Shown here in pieces: positions 46,508-52,059 of a DNA stretch of 52,059 bases. How positions within the stretch are numbered: position 1 is the first letter of the stretch; each line of letters opens with the position of its first letter. Under the pieces are notes generated by a model. It was not told the origin of the DNA. It ran no database searches and was given only the letters and a program-made list of their open reading frames with translations. The stretch comes from a virus, in IMG/VR virus record IMGVR_UViG_3300036792_000274, positions 1 to 52,059 of that record; one strand, 5' to 3'. A program made the translations under genes and the position numbers.

Positions 46508-46629
46508 CCGGCGAGGACTGGACCGAGCTCACCGAGATCGTCGTCGCCTGGCTGTGGGCGATCGTCGTGCTCGAGCTTCTGCTGATCTTCTGGGCGGCCG
46601 TCGTGCAGCTGGTCGTGGCGATCGCCTAA
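46504..46629 (+). CDS. Tiny one-TM membrane protein with CTG start
   Basis: The frame 46504-46629 encodes 41 residues (TGEDWTELTEIVVAWLWAIV then VLELLLIFWAAVVQLVVAIA) with a clear TM helix. No ATG, GTG or TTG precedes the helix in frame; CTG 46504 overlaps the previous stop as CTGA. The composition looks coding. It may be real but needs a rare start. Confidence 0.35.
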   Translation: MTGEDWTELTEIVVAWLWAIVVLELLLIFWAAVVQLVVAIA

Positions 46630-46633
46630 TACC

Positions 46634-46669
46634 TTGACGCGCGGCAACCTTTCCGGTACGCTCACGGCG
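46634..46669 (+). promoter_or_regulatory. Promoter of the TTGACGCGCGGCWAGG family
   Basis: TTGACG (46634-46639), 17-nt spacer with CGCGGCAACCTTTCC, -10 TACGCT (46657-46662), 6 nt, GTG 46669. GTGATCGTCAC at +1 is itself a short palindrome. Confidence 0.8.
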
Positions 46670-46695
46670 TGATCGTCACCAACAGAAAGGCAGAC
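46669..46695 (+). other. Leaderless leader M-I-V-T in frame
   Basis: GTG ATC GTC ACC begins at the predicted +1 and is in frame with ATG 46696, nine codons later. AAAGG precedes that ATG. Confidence 0.5.
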
Positions 46696-47064
46696 ATGTC
46701 CTCCATCACCCGCGCGCACGTCGTCGTCTACGCCGCGCTCGCCGCCACCGTCGCGATTCTGATCATCGGCTTCTACGGCCACGCCCACGGCGCCACGATC
46801 AGCGCGCCCGGCGAATCAATGGCACCGGCCGCCGGCCAGAGCGTCGTCGCCACCGAACACGCCGCCGCCGAGGTCTGCTTCTCGCGCAAGTCGTGGTCGG
46901 CCAACGACGTCGACCGGCCGTGCGACGTCCTCTTCCGCCCGCAGGAGGACGGCTCGACGGCGCTTGAACTCGGCACCGAAGGCCGCACGATCGCCCAGTG
47001 CGTCATCCCGAACCCGACCGAGGAAGGGCGCCACTTCTCGGTCCACTGCACGAAGGTCCGCTAG
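46696..47064 (+). CDS. Membrane-anchored or secreted hypothetical protein
   Basis: The product is 122 residues from ATG 46696 (AAAGG upstream), or 131 from GTG 46669. One N-terminal hydrophobic segment (VVVYAALAATVAILIIGFYG) serves as anchor or signal. The outside part has four Cys that could form two disulfides (VCFSRKSWSA, RPCDVLF, AQCVIPNPTEEGR, VHCTKVR). An envelope-level accessory role such as superinfection exclusion is conceivable; unproven. Confidence 0.65.
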   Translation: MSSITRAHVVVYAALAATVAILIIGFYGHAHGATISAPGESMAPAAGQSVVATEHAAAEVCFSRKSWSANDVDRPCDVLFRPQEDGSTALELGTEGRTIAQCVIPNPTEEGRHFSVHCTKVR

Positions 47065-47068
47065 CCGC

Positions 47069-47260
47069 GTGCCGGCGATCCTCAACTGGACCACCGAGGC
47101 GAAGCTCGCCCAGCTGCTCGAGCGCGGCTGGGCCGAGCGGAGCCGCCGCCAGGAGCCCGATCGCGTCGTGGTCGAACTGCACCACCAGGCCGATCGCGTC
47201 GTCACCTTCCGCTCGCTGCCGGTCGACGCGCCCCAATCGGCGGCGCTGACGCTGTTCTAA
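47069..47260 (+). CDS. Small hypothetical protein
   Basis: The product is 63 residues from GTG 47069. It has a helix (TTEAKLAQLLERGWAERSRR) and beta strands (DRVVVELHHQADRVVTF). It lies between the membrane protein and the terminase genes. Function unknown. Confidence 0.6.
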   Translation: MPAILNWTTEAKLAQLLERGWAERSRRQEPDRVVVELHHQADRVVTFRSLPVDAPQSAALTLF

Positions 47261-47327
47261 GCCCCGCTCGCGGCCGAGCACCCTCACCCGGGCGCCGACA
47301 CACGCGGGCGCTACTCTTCGCCGCACG

Positions 47328-47876
47328 TTGCCCGCGGGACGCCCCTCGAAAATCCTCCAGACGGTCAAGGCCGTCGACCCCGACTCGAAGGTAGAGCGCG
47401 AGGTCCCCATCACGGACGCGATCTGCTCACTGGTCGCCCTGGGCGTGTGGCCCGGCAACGCTGCGGGGTCCTACGGAATCGGGCGGACGACGCTGCACAA
47501 CTGGCGACTGCGGGGAGCCGACGCGATCTCGGCGGCGGCCGAGCACCTGGCCGACGACGAGGAGATCGACTACGCGGCCATCCCCGAGCGGGAGCGGCCC
47601 TACGCCGAATTTGTGAACGCCCTCACGCGCGCCGAGCACAAGGGGCTCACCTGGCACGAGCTCAACGTCCGCCGCGCCGCCGCCAGCGGCAAGGAACAGG
47701 GCGGTCGCCTCTCGCTGGAGTTCCTGGCCCGCAGGCAGCGCGAGCACTACAGCCGCAACATCGCCGTCGAGCACAGCGGCAAGGTCGACTTCGAGATCGA
47801 GCAGGGCACGGATGAGCGGATCGACGAGCTCTTGGCGAAGCTGGAGTCTGCCAAGCAAGCTCCGGCTGCTGGGTAG
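47328..47876 (+). CDS. Terminase small subunit
   Basis: The product is 182 residues from TTG 47328. TACTCT (47312-47317) lies 10 nt upstream. The N-terminal HTH (DAICSLVALGVWPGNAAGSY, then GIGRTTLHNWRLRGADAI) is followed by helical ERPYAEFVNALTRAEHKGLT and LSLEFLARRQREHYSRN, as in small terminases that recognise phage DNA for packaging. It overlaps the large subunit gene by 65 nt if that starts at 47812. Confidence 0.7.
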   Translation: MPAGRPSKILQTVKAVDPDSKVEREVPITDAICSLVALGVWPGNAAGSYGIGRTTLHNWRLRGADAISAAAEHLADDEEIDYAAIPERERPYAEFVNALTRAEHKGLTWHELNVRRAAASGKEQGGRLSLEFLARRQREHYSRNIAVEHSGKVDFEIEQGTDERIDELLAKLESAKQAPAAG

Positions 47877-49296
47877 GCTCCAGCACGAGCAGTGGGTCGC
47901 CGAAGTCCTGGCGATCGACAACACCGGCCAGCTGCCGCCCGCAGAGTGGGGCGACACGGCGCGCATCTGGTACGCGCAGGGCGGTCGCGGCTCGGGGAAG
48001 ACGCGCGGCGGCGCCGAGCAGCTGGCGGACATCATCCTCGCCAGCCCACCCGGCGACTACGCCTGCGTCGGGCCGACCTTCGGCGACGCCCGCGACACGA
48101 TGATCGAGCACCGCAAATCGGGGCTCAAAAAAGTGCTCGGGCCGGCCGTGAAGCAGTGGAACCGATCGCTCGGCGAGCTCTACGTCGCCAACGGCTCGGT
48201 CGTCTACTGCGACGGCGCCGATGACGGCGCGCTGCGGATTCAGGGGAAAGAACTGCGCGCCGCGTGGGCGGACGAGATCGGGCTGTGGAAAGCGACGCGG
48301 ACCAAAAAGGGCGAGGTCAAAGGCGGCGAGCAGGCGTGGAAAGAGTCGCTGATCTTCGCCGTCCGCGAGGCGCCGGCGCTGATCCTCGCCACCGGCACGC
48401 CGAAGGGAAACCGCGGCGTCGTGCGCCTGCTCCGCAAAGAACCGGCAGGGCGGGTCGTCTTCACGCGCCCGTCGCTGGCGAAGAACCGCGTCAACCTGGA
48501 GCCCGGGATTGTGGCCGAGTGGGAAGAGCAGTACAAAGGCACGCGGCTCGGCCGCCAGGAGCTTCTTGGCGAAGTGCTCGAGGACGTCGAGGGCGCGCTC
48601 TGGACGATGCAGCTGGTCGAAGATCAGCGCTGGGACATCGCGCTCGCCGACCTACTCGGCACGATGGGCCAGCGCACGGTCGTCGCCGTCGACCCGGCCA
48701 CCACGTCGAATCCCGACTCGGACGAGACGGGCATCATCGCCGCGGTGCGCATCCCGATCGACGCGGACCTCCTACGCGGGGTCGTCGCCGCGGCGCCCGG
48801 CGAGATGGGCGACATGGCGCAGCTCTACGACCACGGCTTCATCGTGGCCGACCGCTCCGGCATCTACACGCCCACCGGCTGGGCCAAAGCCGCGGTCGGG
48901 CTCTACCACGAGCTCGCGGCGGATCGGATCGTCGGCGAGGCCAACCAGGGCGGCGACATGGTGCGCACGATCGTCCTCCAGGTCGACCCCAACGTGAACT
49001 ACGAACACGTCTGGGCGTCGAAGTCGAAGGAAGCGCGCGCCGAGCCCAAGGCAGGGCTCTACGAACAGGGCCGCATCCACCACATCGAGGTCTTCGAGCA
49101 GCTGGAGGATGAGCAGACGACGTGGGTACCGGGCCAGAGCGAGTCGCCGAACCGGCTGGACGCCGCGGTGTGGGCGCTCGAGGATCTATTCCCGTCCTCG
49201 CCGACCGCCGCGACGCTGATCGCGGGCAACGGCGAAGGCGAGGGCGTGCCGATCGTCCCGGCGCCGACCGATGGGATCATGGGCGCGAAGTGGTAG
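47812..49296 (+). CDS. terL: Terminase large subunit
   Basis: The product is 494 residues from ATG 47812. The ATPase domain has Walker A GGRGSGKT (57-64) and Walker B ending Asp154-Glu155 (LRAAWADE). The coupling motif lies around ILATGTPKGN. The C-terminal RNase H-like nuclease shows Asp294 (VVAVDPATTSNPDSDETG), Glu376 (GEANQGGD) and Asp450 (RLDAAVW). It packages DNA through the portal. The packaging type cannot be read from sequence alone. TAGGGT at 49317 follows closely. Confidence 0.9.
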   Translation: MSGSTSSWRSWSLPSKLRLLGRLQHEQWVAEVLAIDNTGQLPPAEWGDTARIWYAQGGRGSGKTRGGAEQLADIILASPPGDYACVGPTFGDARDTMIEHRKSGLKKVLGPAVKQWNRSLGELYVANGSVVYCDGADDGALRIQGKELRAAWADEIGLWKATRTKKGEVKGGEQAWKESLIFAVREAPALILATGTPKGNRGVVRLLRKEPAGRVVFTRPSLAKNRVNLEPGIVAEWEEQYKGTRLGRQELLGEVLEDVEGALWTMQLVEDQRWDIALADLLGTMGQRTVVAVDPATTSNPDSDETGIIAAVRIPIDADLLRGVVAAAPGEMGDMAQLYDHGFIVADRSGIYTPTGWAKAAVGLYHELAADRIVGEANQGGDMVRTIVLQVDPNVNYEHVWASKSKEARAEPKAGLYEQGRIHHIEVFEQLEDEQTTWVPGQSESPNRLDAAVWALEDLFPSSPTAATLIAGNGEGEGVPIVPAPTDGIMGAKW

Positions 49297-49316
49297 CGCG
49301 CCGTTCTGGGCGCCGC

Positions 49317-49329
49317 TAGGGTCGCGAGA
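49317..49329 (+). promoter_or_regulatory. TAGGGT -10-like box
   Basis: TAGGGT (49317-49322) with predicted +1 at A49329, followed by a short leader and AGGAGG before ATG 49356. CCGCTAGGGTCGCG is identical to the box at 51230. Confidence 0.5.
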
Positions 49330-49355
49330 TCAGCAACCCAGAACCAGGAGGCACG

Positions 49356-49700
49356 ATGGACATCAACACCGCCCGCAAACTGGGCGAAGAGGTCGGCCGA
49401 GTCGAGGACGCGCACGCTCACCTGCTGCGCCAGCACCGCGAGGTCGGCGCCAGCGACGCGGACGTGATCGACGCGGCGGAACAGTACTGCTCGGCGATCC
49501 TCGCCCGCAACGCCGCGTTCGACGCGGTGACCGGCGACGTGACGCTCGGCGAGCGGCGCTCCGGCGTCGTCACCCACGTCGACGACGACTGGCTGCCCGG
49601 AGAGCTAGAGAAGATCCTGAACAACGGCCAGATGGACGGCCCGATCCAAGCGCGGGTCGAGAAGGTGCTCGACTCCGGCAGCGGTGGGGCGAGCGCATGA
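49356..49700 (+). CDS. Hypothetical protein
   Basis: The product is 114 residues with AGGAGG upstream. It is helical (VGRVEDAHAHLLRQHREVGA, DVIDAAEQYCSAILARNAAF), then a short beta stretch. It lies directly after terL. No family recognised. Confidence 0.7.
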   Translation: MDINTARKLGEEVGRVEDAHAHLLRQHREVGASDADVIDAAEQYCSAILARNAAFDAVTGDVTLGERRSGVVTHVDDDWLPGELEKILNNGQMDGPIQARVEKVLDSGSGGASA

Positions 49701-50026
49701 ACTGGCACGCCGAAACCACGACGCCGCTGCACGCGGGCGAACTGCCCGACGCGATCGACGATCTCGACGTCGCCGACGCGACGCCGGAGGCCGAAGAGCA
49801 GCTGGACGCCGCGAAGGACGCCGCGAAAGCGATCGTCGCCGCCGGCGCGCTCGGCGACTCCAGCGACGACGAAGCGGTCTACGGCGCCGAGCTCACCGGC
49901 CACGCCAACCCCGGCCACGACGGCGACACGCCCGACCAGGTGACCGTCCGCGTGCGCCGCATCCCGACGCCGCAGCCGGTCGAGGCCGACGCCGAGGCCG
50001 AGGAGGTCGCCGAGCCGGTAGCCTGA
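49697..50026 (+). CDS. Acidic low-complexity protein
   Basis: The product is 109 residues, ATGA overlap. It is strongly acidic and Ala-rich (DDLDVADATPEAEEQLDAAK), with a short beta segment (QVTVRVRRIPTP) before an acidic tail. Possibly a DNA-mimic-like or scaffolding protein; this is only a charge-based thought. Confidence 0.6.
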   Translation: MNWHAETTTPLHAGELPDAIDDLDVADATPEAEEQLDAAKDAAKAIVAAGALGDSSDDEAVYGAELTGHANPGHDGDTPDQVTVRVRRIPTPQPVEADAEAEEVAEPVA

Positions 50027-50110
50027 CCGGGTTGAGCCCGCGGCGTTCCTCCCGCGCCGCCCCTCTAGCGACCGACCTGAGCCTCGCCACCGTGCGGGGC
50101 TCGCGTCGTT

Positions 50111-50127
50111 CTGGGGGCCGCCGGCGC
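50111..50127 (+). repeat. 17-nt promoter-associated repeat, copy 2
   Basis: CTGGGGGCCGCCGGCGC is identical to 4042-4058. In both places it ends three bases before a TANNNT box that lies 6 nt before an ATG. Confidence 0.7.
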
Positions 50128-50130
50128 CCG

Positions 50131-50143
50131 TAAGCTGGCGGCA
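50131..50143 (+). promoter_or_regulatory. Leaderless -10 box
   Basis: TAAGCT (50131-50136), 6 nt, then ATG 50143. It is preceded by the 17-nt repeat shared with the head operon promoter. Confidence 0.55.
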
Positions 50144-50991
50144 TGGAAGCAACGCCGATCTTCGACTGGCCGTTCCCGGGAGGCAAAGAACCGCCGAACG
50201 GGCCGCTCCAGATCGGGGACGCGGTGGTCGCCATCGAGGAACGGCTCGCCATCCTCGAAAAGGTGATCGGCACCCACGCGGTGGCCGTCGCGCCGGAACC
50301 GGGCGAGCTCATCGTGGTCGACGGGACCAGCCACCCGGCCTACAAGGCGGCGACCGGCGACGTGACGATCAACAGCGCCGGCGTGACGACGATCGGCGCG
50401 GCCAAGATCACCGCCGCCAAGGTCGCTGCGCTCGCCATCGAAACCGCCGCGCTCGCCGCCAATGCGGTCGAAACCGCGAAGATTCTCAACCTCGCCGTCA
50501 CCACGGCCAAGCTCGCCGCCCTGGCGGTCACGGCCGAAAAGCTCGCCGCCGAAGCCGTCACCGAAGCGAAGATCGCCGATGGGGCGGTCACGTCGCGCAA
50601 ATACAAACCGACGATCGGGCGCAAAGTCGCCACGGGCGAAGCGAACTTCCCCGAAACGGTTGAAGGCGTCGAAATCCCGGGGCTCAAACTCGAAATCACG
50701 CCGGCCGTCGCCAGCTACCTGAAGGTCGACATTCGCGTCTCCATCTTCATCCCGGAACCGAACGCCTCCGCAGGCATCATGGCCTTCCTGAACGGCGCCC
50801 AGGTCTACGAGGCCGAGACGGGGCTCAGCTTCACGCAGGCCGAGCTCGACGTGACCGGCTTCCTCCTGCTCGAACTCGCGGCCGGGGTGAAATCGACGCT
50901 CACGATCCGCGGCAAGCGGACGGTGGGCGCGTCGACGCCGAAAAACGAGACTACGCAGTCGCACTTCCGCTACGAGCTCATCGCCCGTTAA
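50143..50991 (+). CDS. Trimeric fibre-like protein
   Basis: The product is 282 residues. The N-terminal 50 residues form an attachment domain (FDWPFPGGKEPPNGPLQIGD). Residues about 65-160 are an Ala-rich repeat, a phage fibre shaft pattern (AAKITAAKVAALAIETAALA, LAVTTAKLAALAVTAEKLAA). The C-terminal 120 residues are a beta-sandwich-like head (LKVDIRVSIFIPEPNASAGI). It is in the terminase-portal region rather than with baseplate genes, so it could be a head fibre or a separately deployed receptor protein. Confidence 0.65.
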   Translation: MEATPIFDWPFPGGKEPPNGPLQIGDAVVAIEERLAILEKVIGTHAVAVAPEPGELIVVDGTSHPAYKAATGDVTINSAGVTTIGAAKITAAKVAALAIETAALAANAVETAKILNLAVTTAKLAALAVTAEKLAAEAVTEAKIADGAVTSRKYKPTIGRKVATGEANFPETVEGVEIPGLKLEITPAVASYLKVDIRVSIFIPEPNASAGIMAFLNGAQVYEAETGLSFTQAELDVTGFLLLELAAGVKSTLTIRGKRTVGASTPKNETTQSHFRYELIAR

Positions 50992-50994
50992 ACC

Positions 50995-51031
50995 TTGACA
51001 CGCGGCAAGGATTGGTGGTACGGTCGCCCCA
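50995..51031 (+). promoter_or_regulatory. Promoter of the TTGACGCGCGGCWAGG family
   Basis: TTGACA (50995-51000), 18-nt spacer with CGCGGCAAGGATTGG, -10 TACGGT (51019-51024), 6 nt, then ATG 51031 with no room for a Shine-Dalgarno. This is a fully leaderless member of the family. Confidence 0.85.
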
Positions 51032-51216
51032 TGAAGAACCTGATCGTCATCCTCGTCGCCGTAGCCCTCGTCGCCGCGGTCGCCGGGTGCGGAGGAAGCC
51101 TCCAGACGCCGCACGAACGCCGCGTGGTCGCGGAAACGTGCCTCTACGGCTCTGGCGGCGTCGCTCAGCGCTCGAACGCCGCCGGCCGCGCCTTCTACCG
51201 CGAATACTGCGAATAG
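51031..51216 (+). CDS. Small lipoprotein
   Basis: The product is 61 residues, leaderless ATG. A lipoprotein signal peptide is present: basic start (MKN), hydrophobic core (LIVILVAVALVAAVAG) and lipobox VAGC with Cys near residue 19. The mature part is about 42 residues with two more Cys. Phage lipoproteins of this kind often block superinfection by acting on receptors or injection; that role is inference. Confidence 0.7.
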   Translation: MKNLIVILVAVALVAAVAGCGGSLQTPHERRVVAETCLYGSGGVAQRSNAAGRAFYREYCE

Positions 51217-51290
51217 GCCGCAGACCCGCTAGGGTCGCGTCGTCGGTCGCCTCCCCGCCGAGCGCGACCGCTCGCCACCAGCCGGCCAGT

Positions 51291-51322
51291 CCCCGCGCTG
51301 CAACCCCCCAGTCAGCGCGGGG
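51291..51322 (+). terminator. Terminator-like hairpin
   Basis: CCCCGCGCTG and CAGCGCGGGG pair perfectly over 10 bp with a 12-nt loop. No U-tract follows. Confidence 0.45.
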
Positions 51323-51335
51323 GCCGCGCCGGTCC

Positions 51336-51369
51336 AGTTGGCACCTTCGCTCGAGCAGGGGTGCCAACT
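51336..51369 (+). other. Inverted repeat AGTTGGCACC / GGTGCCAACT
   Basis: A perfect 10-bp inverted repeat with a 14-bp centre lies just upstream of TAGCCT and the portal start. Its half-site GTTGGCACC also occurs at about 1023 and 1343 and, reversed, near 38783. It could be an operator, a terminator or a packaging signal. Confidence 0.4.
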
Positions 51370-51388
51370 CCATCTAGCCTCGCTCTAG

Positions 51389-52059
51389 ATGGCGAAAGAA
51401 GTCACCACCGCGGCGGATCGCAAAGCGGGCGCGCGAGCCGAGATCGGGCGCCCGGGCCTCGTCAACGTCGGCGGCGGCCTGCTCCCGTGGTCGGTGTGGA
51501 TCGACGACCGCGAGTACGCGCCCGAGCTCCAGTATCCGCGCTCGGTCGAAACGTACCGGCGGATGCAGACCGACGCCCAGCTGAAGGGGCTCTTGCTCGC
51601 CACGACGCTCCCGATCCGGCGGTTCAAGTGGGAGATCGCCCCCAACGGCGCGCGCCAGGCGGTCGTCGACCACATCGCCCAGTCGCTCAACCTGCCCGAG
51701 CAGGGCCAGGAACCGCCGCGGCGCCGGCGCAACCGCTTCGACTTCGACCGGCACATGTCGCACGCCTTCCAAGCGCTCGCCTACGGCCATTTCCACTTCG
51801 AGGAAGTCTACGAATACAGCGATCCACGGCAGGGCGGTGACGGGCTTCTCCACCTGCACAAACTCGGCTCGCGGCCGCCGCGGACGATCATGTCGATCGA
51901 CACCGACGAATACGGCGATCTCGCGGGCATCCAACAGAACATGTTCATCCGCGCCAACGCCGCCCAGAACGTCGTCGGCGCCGCCTTCGGGCCGCTGATC
52001 CCGGTCGATCGCCTGCTCACCTACCTCTGGGACACCGAGGACGACGGCGACCAGGTGGG
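51389..52059 (+). CDS. Portal fused to minor head protein (N-terminal part; continues at 1)
   Basis: ATG 51389 opens the portal gene, which runs off the contig end and continues in frame at position 1. Residues 1-184 precede the duplicated joint. They include an N-terminal basic helix, GGLLPWSVWIDDREYAPELQ, the portal segment TDAQLKGLLLATTLPIRRFK and FDRHMSHAFQALAYGHFHFE, all typical of DUF935 portals. The full product is about 792 residues. TAGCCT lies 8 nt before the start with no Shine-Dalgarno. Confidence 0.88.
   Translation, partial: MAKEVTTAADRKAGARAEIGRPGLVNVGGGLLPWSVWIDDREYAPELQYPRSVETYRRMQTDAQLKGLLLATTLPIRRFKWEIAPNGARQAVVDHIAQSLNLPEQGQEPPRRRRNRFDFDRHMSHAFQALAYGHFHFEEVYEYSDPRQGGDGLLHLHKLGSRPPRTIMSIDTDEYGDLAGIQQNMFIRANAAQNVVGAAFGPLIPVDRLLTYLWDTEDDGDQV
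51933..52059. repeat. Terminal overlap, copy 2
   Basis: Identical to 1-127; see that entry. Confidence 0.95.

Larger units (their letters stand above)
51217..51388 (+). other. Non-coding region before the portal gene
   Basis: These 172 nt hold TAGGGT (51230-51235) within CCGCTAGGGTCGCG, two perfect 10-bp hairpins (below) and TAGCCT (51375-51380) 8 nt before the portal ATG. It may contain both a terminator and the portal promoter. No gene seen. Confidence 0.5.

Overview
The window is a tailed double-stranded DNA phage genome assembled as a circle. The first 127 bases (1-127) are repeated exactly as the last 127 (51933-52059), and the portal gene runs through that joint, so the unique genome is about 51,932 bp and circular or circularly permuted. 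Strong GC richness, frequent GTG and TTG starts, TANNNT -10 boxes and many apparently leaderless starts point to an actinobacterial host. The secreted collagen-like protein at 44018-45058 recalls surface proteins of soil Actinomycetota, perhaps Thermoleophilia/Solirubrobacterales; that host guess is inference. No integrase, transposase, partition gene, DNA polymerase, tRNA or obvious lysogeny repressor is visible.

Layout, reading the circle from the packaging genes. 47328-52059 and 1-1835: small and large terminase, a fibre-like protein, a small lipoprotein, and a DUF935-type portal fused to a Mu F-like minor head domain. 1847-3981: small early-type genes inserted inside the head module. 4074-7259: head protease, scaffold, decoration protein, major capsid protein, then a clear terminator. 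7401-21302: connector, Mu G-like tail completion protein, contractile sheath and tube, chaperone with a likely -1 frameshift, tape measure, LysM protein, hub with NlpC/P60 peptidase, spike/fibre, gp25-like wedge, baseplate J and tail protein I. It is therefore a myovirus with a Mu-like head. Two leftward genes (21409-22379) share a bidirectional terminator with the tail operon. 22414-24855: lysis genes (small membrane proteins, an NlpC/P60-like hydrolase, a GH24 lysozyme, a holin-like protein).

24925-46507 is the accessory, replication and recombination region. It consists of long trains of small genes joined by ATGA/GTGA overlaps, many encoding zinc ribbons. Recognisable members are a HELLE metalloprotease-like protein, a GroES-like co-chaperonin, a RecT-like annealing protein with a Cas4/AddB-like iron-sulfur nuclease, a JAMM (Mov34/JAB) protease with an attached zinc ribbon, an ASCH-domain protein, a leftward RusA-like resolvase, a TOPRIM primase-like protein, a small HTH protein, a DUF5131 (Gp37/Gp68) protein and a methyltransferase-like protein.

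The most unusual signal is regulatory. Six promoters share an extended sequence (TTGACGCGCGGCWAGG, 17-18 nt, TANNNT). At four of these, and at one promoter with only a -10, the predicted first transcribed base is a GTG that opens GTGATCGT, encoding a leader M-I-V-(S/T). The leader is either in frame with the gene or ends near its start. About fourteen starts genome-wide lie 6-7 nt after a TANNNT box, as expected for leaderless mRNAs. The HTH gene at 41091 has a perfect 26-bp palindrome across its own -10 box.
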